This document shows positions 16,201 through 24,785 of a DNA stretch of 35,245 nt, piece after piece. The position numbers and the translations under genes are program-made. Each line of letters starts with the position of its first letter. The first letter of the stretch is position 1. The notes under the pieces are model-generated. The model ran no database searches. It saw only the letters and a list, made by a program, of their open reading frames with translations, and was not told the origin of the DNA. Source of the DNA: Bacteroidaceae bacterium (GTDB lineage: Bacteria; Bacteroidota; Bacteroidia; Bacteroidales; Bacteroidaceae); contig JAFRTJ010000036.1 of assembly GCA_017427185.1 (NCBI GenBank), positions 1 to 35,245 of the forward strand, written 5' to 3'.

Positions 16201-16518
16201 ATGATACTTTCGACAACCCCAACAATCGAAGGCCACACCATCAAGGAGTACAAAGGTGTGGTGACAGGTGAGACCATTATCGGAGCCAACGTTTTTAAAG
16301 ACTTCTTCGCAGGCATCCGTGATATCGTGGGCGGTCGCGCCGGCAGCTACGAGGAGGTGCTTCGCGAGGCCAAAGACACTTCCATAAAGGAAATGATGCA
16401 ACGCGCCCAGACGATGGGAGCCAATGCAGTAGTTGGCATCGACATCGACTACGAGACCATCGGCAGCAACGGCTCGATGCTCATGGTGGCTACAAGCGGC
16501 ACGGCGGTAGTCATCTGA
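16201..16518 (+). CDS. YbjQ / UPF0145 family protein
   Basis: A 105-residue protein matching UPF0145 over its full length: [31 protein letters not shown] start, [22 protein letters not shown] centre, and [21 protein letters not shown] end. Members form small alpha/beta pentamers and are sometimes labelled heavy-metal-binding, without established function. No signal peptide. It has its own promoter. The exonuclease gene follows after 122 bases. Confidence 0.93.
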   Translation: MILSTTPTIEGHTIKEYKGVVTGETIIGANVFKDFFAGIRDIVGGRAGSYEEVLREAKDTSIKEMMQRAQTMGANAVVGIDIDYETIGSNGSMLMVATSGTAVVI

Positions 16519-16640
16519 TGTCGAAAGAAAAGATGGCATGAAATGGAACCTGAGGCACAACTTCCACAAGATGAGGGAGGACTGCGGACTGAGAGCCCAA
16601 TTCTCAAGAACTTTAACGCATCCCTCATCCTCGAACAGCC

Positions 16641-17219
16641 ATGAGAGACTTCATCGCCATTGACTTCGAAACCGCCAATGGCCAGCCCTCAAGCGTCTGC
16701 TCCGTGGGTGCGGTCATGGTGCGCAATGGCCGTGTAGCCGACTCGTTCTACAGCCTCATCCAACCAGAGCCCAACTACTACAGCTATTTCTGCCAGCGGG
16801 TACACGGGCTGAGCCAGCGTGATACGGACAGAGCACCTGTTTTCCCCGTTGTGTGGCATCAGCTGGAAGACTGTATCGCGGATGTGTTCTTCTCTGACCA
16901 GTTGGCATTCTTCGACAGGAGGGAACTGATACCCACCCTTCCTTTCGTTGCCCACAATGCCCGCTTCGACGAAGGCTGTCTGCAAGCCGCCTTCAAGGTC
17001 TACCAGATGGACTATCCGGGTTATCGCTTCCGCGACACCCTGCAAGCCGCCCGCCAGCATTTCGGCCGCGTGCTCCCCAATCATCAGCTTCACACTGTAG
17101 CTGCCGCCTGTGGCTATGACTTGCAACGGCATCACCATGCGCTAGCTGATGCTGAAGCCTGTGCCGCCATAGCTTTGAAGCTTTTAGCAGCATCTCCCAA
17201 CAATATCTCCAGACGGTAG
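16641..17219 (+). CDS. DEDDh 3'-5' exonuclease (DnaQ/RNase T fold)
   Basis: A 192-residue exonuclease. Motif I is IAIDFETA (D8, E10), motif II is HNARFD (D110), and motif III is HHHALADAEA (H165 or H166, D170), which gives the full DEDDh set. It would remove nucleotides from the 3' end of DNA or RNA with two metal ions. It lacks a BRCT or UvrC-like extension, so it is a stand-alone form rather than PolC or the DinG-like type. Between the second and third motifs FRDTLQAARQHF is the usual helical stretch. Specific role (repair, RNA trimming) cannot be told. Confidence 0.92.
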   Translation: MRDFIAIDFETANGQPSSVCSVGAVMVRNGRVADSFYSLIQPEPNYYSYFCQRVHGLSQRDTDRAPVFPVVWHQLEDCIADVFFSDQLAFFDRRELIPTLPFVAHNARFDEGCLQAAFKVYQMDYPGYRFRDTLQAARQHFGRVLPNHQLHTVAAACGYDLQRHHHALADAEACAAIALKLLAASPNNISRR

Positions 17220-17310
17220 CCAACTAATGTCAAGCCAAGGCTGACGCAACATCAGGCTTCAGCAAACCTATTTTTTCCAACGATGGCACACTTTTGTCGA
17301 GTTTTCTTTG

Positions 17311-17318
17311 TACCTTTG
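17311..17318 (+). promoter_or_regulatory. Bacteroidetes -7 box (TACCTTTG)
   Basis: A perfect TAnnTTTG box 8 bases before the ATG at 17327, which would give a very short or absent 5' leader. It excludes the TTG start at 17294, which lies upstream of the expected transcription start. Confidence 0.65.
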
Positions 17319-17326
17319 CGGCCAAG

Positions 17327-18289
17327 ATGAAAAAGGTATGCGATTTCATAGCCCGATGGATGGGTTTGATGGTGCTGCTGGTGGCTGTGCTGTCATTATT
17401 CGTTCCAGCATCGTTTGTGTGGATTGACACATGGGTTATCAACCCGATGCTGGGGGTGATTATGTTTGGAATGGGACTGACGTTGTCGCCACATGATTTC
17501 AGAATCGTGCTGAGCCGTCCGAAAGACATTCTTTTCGGCTGTCTGGCACAATATACCGTGATGCCGCTGCTTGCCTGGCTGCTGACGTGGATGTTCTCTC
17601 TCCCCAAGGAGATAGCATTGGGTGTCATCCTCGTAGGCTGCTGCCCAGGAGGTACGGCTTCCAATGTCATCACCTATCTGGCGAAAGGCGATTTGGCTCT
17701 TTCTGTCGGCATGACTGCCACATCGACATTACTTGCCCCTCTGATGACTCCGCTTCTGGTCTGGCTTATGGCAGGGACGATGGTCGACGTGGATACCGTC
17801 GGCATGTTGCTGAGTATTGTTTATGTGGTCATCGCACCCATTGTTTGTGGTTTGCTCTGCCAGCGTTTCCTTCCTGAGCTGACCCGTCGCGTCACACCCT
17901 ACCTGCCGGCACTCTCCTCGATAGCCATTGCATTGGTGGTGGGCATCATCGTTTCGCATAATGCAGACAGACTGCTGGTGGGCGGCCTGTTGGTTGTTGT
18001 GGTGGTCATGGCTCACAATTTGCTTGGCCTCGCCATCGGTTTCCTTGTGGGTCATCTCTTACGATTGGAGAAACCTAAGTGCGTTGCACTCAGCATCGAG
18101 GTAGGCATGCAGAATTCTGGTCTCGCCTCGTCGTTGGCTGTCCTTCATTTTGCGGCATATCCTCTTGCCACCATTCCAGGAGCAGTATTCAGCGTATGGC
18201 ACAACATCAGCGGTGCATTGGCTGCCAAACTGTTCCAACTTTCCATTGATCCAGAGAAAAAGAGACTTCAAGAGAAATCACAGCCATGA
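17327..18289 (+). CDS. Bile acid:sodium symporter (BASS) family transporter
   Basis: A 320-residue inner-membrane protein with about ten hydrophobic segments. Family motifs are clear: GMGLTLSPHDF after helix 2, CCPGGTASNVITYLAKGDLALSV (around 105-127) and SIEVGMQNSGLA (E258, Q262) in the crossing region that binds sodium in the Neisseria and Yersinia ASBT structures. The usual substrates of bacterial members are organic acids such as pantoate or other carboxylates, so bile acid import should not be assumed. The last codons overlap the GNAT gene by four bases. Start chosen by the promoter position. Confidence 0.93.
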   Translation: MKKVCDFIARWMGLMVLLVAVLSLFVPASFVWIDTWVINPMLGVIMFGMGLTLSPHDFRIVLSRPKDILFGCLAQYTVMPLLAWLLTWMFSLPKEIALGVILVGCCPGGTASNVITYLAKGDLALSVGMTATSTLLAPLMTPLLVWLMAGTMVDVDTVGMLLSIVYVVIAPIVCGLLCQRFLPELTRRVTPYLPALSSIAIALVVGIIVSHNADRLLVGGLLVVVVVMAHNLLGLAIGFLVGHLLRLEKPKCVALSIEVGMQNSGLASSLAVLHFAAYPLATIPGAVFSVWHNISGALAAKLFQLSIDPEKKRLQEKSQP

Positions 18290-18786
18290 GCAGAAAGATA
18301 AGAGAGGCCAAACTGTCCGACATGGCAGAGATCCTGAAGGTCATGGATGCTGCCAAGAAAATCATGCGGCAGTCGGGCAACATGCTCCAATGGGGAGAAG
18401 GCTATCCTTCAGAGAAAGTCATCGCTGCTGACATGGAAAAGGACGGTGGATTTGTAATAGAGGAAGAGGACAGGATCATCGCCTACTTCGCTTTCCTTCC
18501 TTCCCCAGAACCCACCTACAAAGTCATCTATGAAGGGGAATGGATGGATGACGAACTGCCCTATCACGTCATCCATCGCATCGCCAGTTACCCTGAGAAG
18601 CACCACATCTTCAGCGACATCATGGATTTCTGCTTCTCTCGCGAGAGGAACATCCGCATAGACACTCATCGAGACAACAGTATCATGCGGCACAACATAG
18701 GGAAACATGGTTTTGCCTATTGTGGCATCATCCTCCTTGCGAATGGCGACGAGCGGTTGGCTTACCAGAAAATAATCGAGTCGTGA
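18286..18786 (+). CDS. GNAT family N-acetyltransferase
   Basis: A 166-residue GNAT-fold protein: IREAKLSDMAEILKVMDAAKKIM opening, GGFVIEEEDRIIAYFAF as strands 2-4, HRIASYPEKH in strand 4/loop, FCFSRERNIRIDTHRDNSIMRHNIGKHGFAYCGII as helix 4 and strands. The classical Q/RxxGxG/A acetyl-CoA loop is weak (about residues 98-110), which is common in the group with this RIDTHRDN motif. It overlaps the transporter gene (ATGA), so the two are co-translated. Substrate unknown. Confidence 0.9.
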   Translation: MSRKIREAKLSDMAEILKVMDAAKKIMRQSGNMLQWGEGYPSEKVIAADMEKDGGFVIEEEDRIIAYFAFLPSPEPTYKVIYEGEWMDDELPYHVIHRIASYPEKHHIFSDIMDFCFSRERNIRIDTHRDNSIMRHNIGKHGFAYCGIILLANGDERLAYQKIIES

Positions 18787-18805
18787 CCTTCTCCTACGCT
18801 TTTCC

Positions 18806-19930
18806 TTAAGGCTTCAGATGCTTCCTGACAAAGTCCCAGATGCCAGCTTTATAGTAGCGGTGTCCACCCTGCCCCTCATACAGTTGGCAGACATCCTCAA
18901 TTCCCATGCGTCGATAGATTTCTTTCGTTTCAGCAAATGCCTTGCGCACCTCTCCGATGGGAAAGATAGGATCCTCCACTCCACAAATCGCATAGAAGGC
19001 ACGCGGCGCAGTTAGTCCTGCCACGTCGCCCATCTCACCCAGATTCAGCATGCCTGGGATATAGTTGCACTCGCAATGAATAATGCTTCCGATACTGCCT
19101 GTCATGGTGCAGAAGGCACAAGCTGGAGCAGAGATGGAGATGCGCGTGTCAATAGCTCCTGCAAAAACGGTGGCAGTTCCACCGCCTGATTGTCCAGTTA
19201 CGATAATGTTCTTGCCATCAACCGGTAAGTCTCTCATGGCAAAGTCGATGAGTTTCATGATATCCCACACGCGGTCGCCAATGGGAGTGCGTCCCACGAG
19301 CAGGTCATTCATAAGCAGGGTGCGACAAGAGGAAGTCGAGTTGGCGTTCAGTTCTCGAGGATGACGTGTCGGACCGAATCCGCGTGCTGCAGGAGCAATG
19401 GCGATGTAGCCTTCCTTAACAGCCTGTACAGCAATGTCGCGTTCACCATCACGAACCAAAGCTGTATCTGATGCATTCAGATAGACTCCCGCATAGAGTT
19501 CCGTGTTGACAGAATGTCCGTGGGGCGTGATGACCAGTGGAAGTTTCCCTTTGATAACCTTAGGGCAGAGAATGATGAAGGGCAGCGGAACGTCAGGCTC
19601 CGTCCACAGGATCCATCGCTCGAGGATGCCATAATCCTTTTCTTCCTGACTAACTAACTTGGCTACAGGTTGGTAGTCACCAAGTTCCCTTTCTATTTGG
19701 GTGATGCCCAGTGCTTCTTTCAGTTCTGCACGGAAAGTTTTCTGCCACTTGTTCACTCGACGGGGTTGATGTGTGGCAAAGTGATAACGCATCTCAGCCT
19801 GTCCGTAAAGGCGGTCGAAATAGGGTTGCCATTCCAGCTTGTTACTGGTATTCGTCTGTTGGGCTAATGTCCTGATGGTGGTCATGAGGACTAGAGAGGC
19901 AAACATCAAAAAAATCTTTCTCGTTCTCAT
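18806..19930 (-). CDS. Secreted alpha/beta-hydrolase, acetyl xylan esterase-like
   Basis: A 374-residue exported hydrolase on the minus strand. Signal peptide 1-23 (ends TIRTLA). The catalytic triad reads S248 in GQSGGG, D320 in GVEDPIF and H357 in GQGGHRYY. The oxyanion side is PLVITPHGHS (131-140). N-terminal residues 25-110 form a helical cap. This matches the large bacterial esterase group annotated as acetyl xylan esterase or prolyl-oligopeptidase-like. Removal of acetyl or other esters from plant polysaccharide is likely given the divergent beta-helix and GH51 genes. Its stop lies 20 bases from the convergent GNAT gene, with no clear terminator between. Confidence 0.88.
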   Translation of the reverse strand: MRTRKIFLMFASLVLMTTIRTLAQQTNTSNKLEWQPYFDRLYGQAEMRYHFATHQPRRVNKWQKTFRAELKEALGITQIERELGDYQPVAKLVSQEEKDYGILERWILWTEPDVPLPFIILCPKVIKGKLPLVITPHGHSVNTELYAGVYLNASDTALVRDGERDIAVQAVKEGYIAIAPAARGFGPTRHPRELNANSTSSCRTLLMNDLLVGRTPIGDRVWDIMKLIDFAMRDLPVDGKNIIVTGQSGGGTATVFAGAIDTRISISAPACAFCTMTGSIGSIIHCECNYIPGMLNLGEMGDVAGLTAPRAFYAICGVEDPIFPIGEVRKAFAETKEIYRRMGIEDVCQLYEGQGGHRYYKAGIWDFVRKHLKP

Positions 19931-19943
19931 CTTTCTCGTTCTC
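19914..19943 (-). repeat. 15-bp tandem duplication across the esterase start codon
   Basis: On the minus strand GAGAACGAGAAAGAT occurs twice back to back (19943-19929 and 19928-19914). The start codon ATG spans the joint of the two copies. The ribosome site AAAGGAG lies just ahead (19948-19942). Confidence 0.85.
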
Positions 19944-19960
19944 CTTTCATCATTTTAATG

Positions 19961-19968
19961 CAAAAATA
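19961..19968 (-). promoter_or_regulatory. Minus-strand -7 box (TATTTTTG) for the esterase
   Basis: CAAAAATA on the + strand reads TATTTTTG on the minus strand, a perfect TAnnTTTG box 30 bases before the start at 19930. Confidence 0.6.
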
Positions 19969-20075
19969 CACATTTCTTTGATTCGCAGCATCTCAACAAT
20001 GGATATTTCGTCTGGAAAATTGAGGGAATATCAGAAGTTCTTGCCCCAAAACGATGAATTATGGAAGGCTTTTCG

Positions 20076-20083
20076 TAATTTTG
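20076..20083 (+). promoter_or_regulatory. Bacteroidetes -7 box (TAATTTTG)
   Basis: A perfect TAnnTTTG box 60 bases before the ATG at 20144. With the minus-strand box at 19961 it makes a divergent promoter pair about 110 bases apart. Confidence 0.6.
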
Positions 20084-20143
20084 CAGCAAACATTCATCCG
20101 CGTTTCGCAAACATAGGACTTTCAATTTCGCATTTGGTTTGAT

Positions 20144-21298
20144 ATGGAAAGAAGAGATTTTATTCGCAGAACAGGACTGACCGGCATGGCTGGCGTGGGA
20201 GCTGCCTCGCTGGTTCTTCAGTCTTTCGCTCCTGCTCCAGAGCAACGCCAAGGAACCCCGATGAACGTCATGGATTATGGCGCAAAGGGAGACGGCAAGA
20301 CCTCTGATACGGAAGCTATCCAGAAAGCTTTGGATGAGGCAGGAAAAGTAAATGGAACCGTATGGTTTCCTGCTGGCATCTACCGCTGCCACGAACTGAA
20401 GGTGCCACCCTACGTGACCTTGCTGGGCGATCCTTGTTGGATATACCATTGCGAGAAGCGTGGTGCAGTCCTAGAGCTTGACAATGAGGATGCTTCCTGT
20501 CTGCTGGACATTACTGGAGCCTTTGCAACAAGAATCCGTGGCATGGTGCTCAATGGTATTCCTGAAGCAAAGAAACCTATCCACGGCATCTTCCTCAACA
20601 ACACGGAGAAATGGAGTCCCAAAGAGGATACTGTGGTGATAGACGACACCAAGGTGATGAACTTCTCTGGTCACGGTGTGTTCTTCCGTCGCGTGTGGCT
20701 CTTTATCGTGCGCCACAGCCACTTTATGGCGAACAAAGGGGACGGCATACGTCTGATGGGCTGGGACGGCTTTGTGCTTGACAACCAGTTTTCAGGCAAC
20801 GGAGGCAACGGTTTCGGCTGTGAGGAAGTAGGAGCTACGGTAATGTTTACAGCCAATCGCGTGGAATGGAATCGTGGCTATGGCCTCTTCATTTACAGCG
20901 GTGATGACTGGAATGTGACAGGCAATTCCTTCGACCGCAATCATGGAGCAGGCCTCTATGCGCTGAAAGCAAGCGCGATGACCGTGACAGGCAACGTATT
21001 CCGCCGCTGCGGAAAGGATTCCAGCTATCTCTCTGAGGGTGAGCACTCCTGTCAAGTGAGGTTGGAGGACTGCCAGGGAGTCTCCATGACAGGAAACGCC
21101 TGTCTGGCTGGACAAGACGATGGAGGACAAGGAAAGTTCACTCCTCAGGTGGGATTCATCGTGAGGAAACTGTCCCACAGCATCATCATGGGCAACACGC
21201 TCTGGAACGGCTACATGGATGAGATGCTGATCGACCAGGGTGAGCATGGTCCCTCCCTCATTATCAAAGACAATGTAGGCTGCGCCAAGAAGCAATAA
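20144..21298 (+). CDS. Tat-exported right-handed beta-helix (pectate-lyase-superfamily) protein
   Basis: A 384-residue protein. The N terminus MERRDFIRRTG followed by a hydrophobic run to residue ~28 is a textbook twin-arginine signal (RRxFIR). The mature part starts NVMDYGAKGDGKTSDTEAIQKAL, the family opening of pectate-lyase-3/GH28-type proteins, and continues as parallel beta-helix coils (residues ~60-375) with repeated HxxGIxL, NxFSGNGGNG and VTGNxFxRN patterns. The GH28 catalytic trio NxD/DD/G-H-G is not clearly present, so it may be a lyase, an epimerase-like or a binding protein. GH51 follows after 40 bases, so the pair is likely one transcript acting on arabinan- or pectin-type glycans. 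Confidence 0.88.
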   Translation: MERRDFIRRTGLTGMAGVGAASLVLQSFAPAPEQRQGTPMNVMDYGAKGDGKTSDTEAIQKALDEAGKVNGTVWFPAGIYRCHELKVPPYVTLLGDPCWIYHCEKRGAVLELDNEDASCLLDITGAFATRIRGMVLNGIPEAKKPIHGIFLNNTEKWSPKEDTVVIDDTKVMNFSGHGVFFRRVWLFIVRHSHFMANKGDGIRLMGWDGFVLDNQFSGNGGNGFGCEEVGATVMFTANRVEWNRGYGLFIYSGDDWNVTGNSFDRNHGAGLYALKASAMTVTGNVFRRCGKDSSYLSEGEHSCQVRLEDCQGVSMTGNACLAGQDDGGQGKFTPQVGFIVRKLSHSIIMGNTLWNGYMDEMLIDQGEHGPSLIIKDNVGCAKKQ

Positions 21299-21338
21299 TC
21301 AGTAGTCTCCAAACAGTATCTCAAAAAGAAATCAATAC

Positions 21339-24300
21339 ATGAAAACAACCAAGGCAATCAAAGGTCACCTTCTGCTGTTCATGCTGTGTGTCCTCTCCTC
21401 CCCTGCTCTCGCGCAAGTTTCCTTCGAGTTCACCTCTGCTCAGCGAGGCCCACTGATCGGTTCCCTCCATTATGGCATCTTCTACGAGGAAATCAATCAT
21501 GGAGGCGATGGTGGCCTCTATGCTGAGCTGATCCGCAACCGTTCTTTCGAAGACAACACCCGCAACCCTGACTTCTGGCAGAAGTTGGGTAACGTGAAGT
21601 CTGAGCTCGTCACCACTAACCTGCTCAACAAGGCTCAGGGGCATGCACTGAAACTGACCGTAAACGAGAAGAATGCTGGCATCCGCAACGAAGGATTCTG
21701 GGGTATCGGACTTGTCGAGGGAGAGACATATAAACTCACGTTCTGGGCGAGGACGGAGGGCATCTCCAATGGTACAATGAGAGCTGAACTGCAGGACGAG
21801 AACCGCCAAAACTTGGGACGGACTGACTTCGAGGTAAACCTTACCAATGAATGGCAAAAATACGAAATGGAGCTTACTGCCACATCCACTCACGCGAAAG
21901 GTTGGCTCGCATTGAAAGCCCTGGAACCCATGGTGATCTATCTGGATGTGGTGTCACTCATGCCGCCCACTTTCATGAACCGCCCCAACGGATGCCGCCG
22001 AGATCTGGCCGAGATGCTTGCCGCCTTGCATCCACGCTTTGTCCGCTTCCCCGGAGGCTGTTACATCGAGGGCACCTGGAGCGATGGGCAGACCAACCGT
22101 TTCGAATGGCGCAAAACTATCGGCCCCATCGAGGAACGGCCTGGCCACATGAACGTTAACTGGGGCTATCGCGTTAGCGACGGACTGGGCCTTCACGAAC
22201 TGCTGCAACTGACTGAGGACCTAGGGGCAGAGCCGCTCTTCGTGTGCAACGTGGGACTGGGACACGGCTGGATGCAGGACTACCAAAACCTCAACGGATA
22301 CATCCAAGAGACTCTCGATCTCATCGAATACTGCAACGGCGACACCAACACCCCCTATGGAGCCATGCGTGCCGCCAACGGGCATCCCAAGCCCTTCAAC
22401 CTGAGGCTGATAGAAATTGGGAACGAAAACTACAATTACACGGAACAGGGACAAGGCGACCAAAGCGACCACTACGCAGAACGCTACCGCCAATTCTACA
22501 ACGCCATCAAAGCCAAATGGCCCAGCATGGTGCTGATAGGTAACGTGGAATCGTGGGGAACCGACTATCCCTCTTGGCGCAACGGCAATCCTGTGGAAGT
22601 AGTGGACGAGCACTACTATCGCAGCACGAACTGGTTCGCACAACAATACAACAAGTACGACCACTTCAACCGCGATGCCTATCAGATTTATGCTGGCGAG
22701 TATGCTGTCACGAGCGATTTCGGCACCCTAGGCAACCTCAACGCAGCTCTAGGAGAAGCCATCTTTATGGCTGGTATGGAGCGCAACTCTGACGTGTGCA
22801 TAATGGCTTCCTATGCCCCCATCTTCTGCAACGAGAACCATCCCTCGCCCTGGATGCCCGACATGATCCGCTTCAACGCCTCGTCTTCCGTAGGAACTCC
22901 CTCCTATTGGGTGCAACAACTCATGGCTACCAACGTAGGACACCAGAACATTACCTGGCAAGAAAGCGGCAATACAGACAACACCCACTATACGTCCTTC
23001 GCTCTCAGCTCATGGGCAACCTCCGTCACGTATGACAATCTCAAAGTAACTGATTCCCAAGGGCAGACCCTCTACGCAACCGATTTCACCGATGCGCAGG
23101 ACTATCAGCGCAACTGGAGTGCTACAGGCGGCGCATGGAACATCAACGGCGGCACGCTCAGCCAGACCAGCACCTCCATGCAGGGAGAATTCAACACGTG
23201 CAGCATCCTAACGGGTGACGAATGCACCATCGAGCTCGATGCCATCAAGCGCAGCGGTAATGAGGGGTTCCTCATCGCCTTTGGATACAACGACCCCAGA
23301 AACTACATCTGGTGGAACCTGGGAGGATGGAACAACACTCAGCATGCCATCGAGCAATGTGTGGGCGGCTCGAAAACCACCCTGGCAGCCACGAAAGGCT
23401 CGCTCCAACAGGGCAAAAATTATCACCTGTGCATCGTCAAGACTGGAAGTGAAGTGTATTGCTATCTGGACGGCACACTCGTCCATCACATCACTTTACC
23501 TGAAGTCAGGAGAATCTACACCTGCGCCGCTCTGACACAAGCCGAGGACACCCTCATCCTGAAAATGGTCAACATGGGCAACACTGCCCAGGAAACAACT
23601 CTTCGCTTCAGGGACTTCGAGTGGACGGGACGCGTTGAGCAACTATTGCTCAGCCATTCCAGCGGCACAGCTGAGAACACCCTCAAGAATCCTCTGAACG
23701 TCAGCCCTATCGCTTCCTCCTTTGCTCCTGCAGACGAGGACACCCACCTCATCTCCCATTCCGTTCCTGCCCATTCGCTTTGCATCCTCAGAATTCCCGT
23801 CAGGAATGTTTCTCAAGCAATGCCCGACCCATCCCTCAACGAATGGACTGACATCACAGATCGACTGCAGAATGCCTCTTTCTCAGAAGGCAGAACAGGA
23901 TGGTCCGGGACAGCGTTCTCTGCATCACCAGGCACGGTTGCTGAGTTCTTTAACACGAACTTCGACACCTTCCAAACCCTTCCCAACATGCCAGCAGGCA
24001 AGTATCGCCTCACGATCGACGGCTTCTACCGCCAAGGCAGTATCGACAAGGCATGGGCTGACCATACCGCTGGCAATGAGCATCTCAACGCCCTGCTCTA
24101 CATCCTGGCCGACGGAGAGACCTTCACGACTCCCTTCATGTCTCTCTATGACGAAAGTGCCCCCTTCGACTACGCACCCACCTACACCTTCCCAGACAAC
24201 GTGACGCAAGCCAATCTGGCCTTCAACATGAAGGGGGCATACCGCCGCAACACTGTCGAAGCCCCCCTGGCCAACGATAGCGGACGTTTGCGTGTAGGGA

Positions 24301-24509
24301 TTCGTAAGACCACAGCCGTCAGTAACGACTGGACCTGTTTCGACAACGCCCACCTCTACTACAGCAAAGGGAGCGGTTCGAGCGTCATGCTACCTGAAGA
24401 GAAAAAAGACACATGGACTTCCGGCATCTTCAACATGATGGGCCAGCGGCTCCAGCACCCCCCCAAAAAGGGAATTTACATCAAGGACAGCAAGAAAAGA
24501 GTGAACTAG
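21339..24509 (+). CDS. Secreted GH51 alpha-L-arabinofuranosidase with inserted sugar-binding-like domain
   Basis: A 1056-residue exported glycosidase. Signal peptide 1-25 (ends SSPALA). GH51 opening GSLHYGIFYEEINHGGDGGLYAELIRNRSFE is followed by a CBM-like sandwich (about 80-205), then the barrel: RFPGGCYIEG, E363 in EIGNEN (acid/base), VVDEHYY, and E454 in YAGEYAV (nucleophile). After the barrel comes a LamG/concanavalin-like segment (about 565-730: GGAWNINGGTLSQ, FGYNDPRNYIWWNLGG), the rest of the C-terminal sandwich, another jelly-roll-like segment (about 840-1010), and a tail GIFNMMGQRL...KKGIYIKDSKK, probably for secretion. It would release arabinofuranosyl residues from arabinan or arabinoxylan. 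Confidence 0.93.
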   Translation: MKTTKAIKGHLLLFMLCVLSSPALAQVSFEFTSAQRGPLIGSLHYGIFYEEINHGGDGGLYAELIRNRSFEDNTRNPDFWQKLGNVKSELVTTNLLNKAQGHALKLTVNEKNAGIRNEGFWGIGLVEGETYKLTFWARTEGISNGTMRAELQDENRQNLGRTDFEVNLTNEWQKYEMELTATSTHAKGWLALKALEPMVIYLDVVSLMPPTFMNRPNGCRRDLAEMLAALHPRFVRFPGGCYIEGTWSDGQTNRFEWRKTIGPIEERPGHMNVNWGYRVSDGLGLHELLQLTEDLGAEPLFVCNVGLGHGWMQDYQNLNGYIQETLDLIEYCNGDTNTPYGAMRAANGHPKPFNLRLIEIGNENYNYTEQGQGDQSDHYAERYRQFYNAIKAKWPSMVLIGNVESWGTDYPSWRNGNPVEVVDEHYYRSTNWFAQQYNKYDHFNRDAYQIYAGEYAVTSDFGTLGNLNAALGEAIFMAGMERNSDVCIMASYAPIFCNENHPSPWMPDMIRFNASSSVGTPSYWVQQLMATNVGHQNITWQESGNTDNTHYTSFALSSWATSVTYDNLKVTDSQGQTLYATDFTDAQDYQRNWSATGGAWNINGGTLSQTSTSMQGEFNTCSILTGDECTIELDAIKRSGNEGFLIAFGYNDPRNYIWWNLGGWNNTQHAIEQCVGGSKTTLAATKGSLQQGKNYHLCIVKTGSEVYCYLDGTLVHHITLPEVRRIYTCAALTQAEDTLILKMVNMGNTAQETTLRFRDFEWTGRVEQLLLSHSSGTAENTLKNPLNVSPIASSFAPADEDTHLISHSVPAHSLCILRIPVRNVSQAMPDPSLNEWTDITDRLQNASFSEGRTGWSGTAFSASPGTVAEFFNTNFDTFQTLPNMPAGKYRLTIDGFYRQGSIDKAWADHTAGNEHLNALLYILADGETFTTPFMSLYDESAPFDYAPTYTFPDNVTQANLAFNMKGAYRRNTVEAPLANDSGRLRVGIRKTTAVSNDWTCFDNAHLYYSKGSGSSVMLPEEKKDTWTSGIFNMMGQRLQHPPKKGIYIKDSKKRVN

Positions 24510-24706
24510 CTCATTTGGCATTTAGCCATTTAGGTTATTTTTTGTGTCAGCAGTTAACAGGTTAACGAGTTTAGGATTGCATGGTGAGAATGAGCGAATA
24601 GCGAACGAAACAAAAAAATCTAAATGTTCGTACGGAGTTCGGTAGGTCGACAAGTACTCGGGGAGGGGGTGTAGACAAGTTTCTTTTAGTTAAAACATGT
24701 TTAATG

Positions 24707-24739
24707 TTTGGAGCTTCCGGAAAAATGACAGTATCTTTG
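24707..24739 (+). promoter_or_regulatory. Promoter of the alpha-CTD/sigma-4-like gene (TTTG-N21-TATCTTTG)
   Basis: A -33 element TTTG (24707-24710) and a perfect -7 box TATCTTTG (24732-24739), 21 bases apart. This is one of the two best-spaced promoters in the window. Transcription should begin near 24746. Confidence 0.75.
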
Positions 24740-24785
24740 TAATGGAAAACCCATTATGCAGCTTTGGAACAAAAGGAAGAAACAC

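Noticed and set aside
17294..17326. Longer start (TTG at 17294) for the BASS transporter
   Set aside because: It lies upstream of the -7 box at 17311-17318.
17327..18289. True bile-acid importer
   Set aside because: Family motifs are present but bacterial BASS proteins transport varied organic acids; no bile-salt genes are nearby.
24510..24706. Possible short gene or RNA between GH51 and the regulator gene
   Set aside because: Only short open stretches and a doubled GTTAAC site; nothing with coding or structural support.
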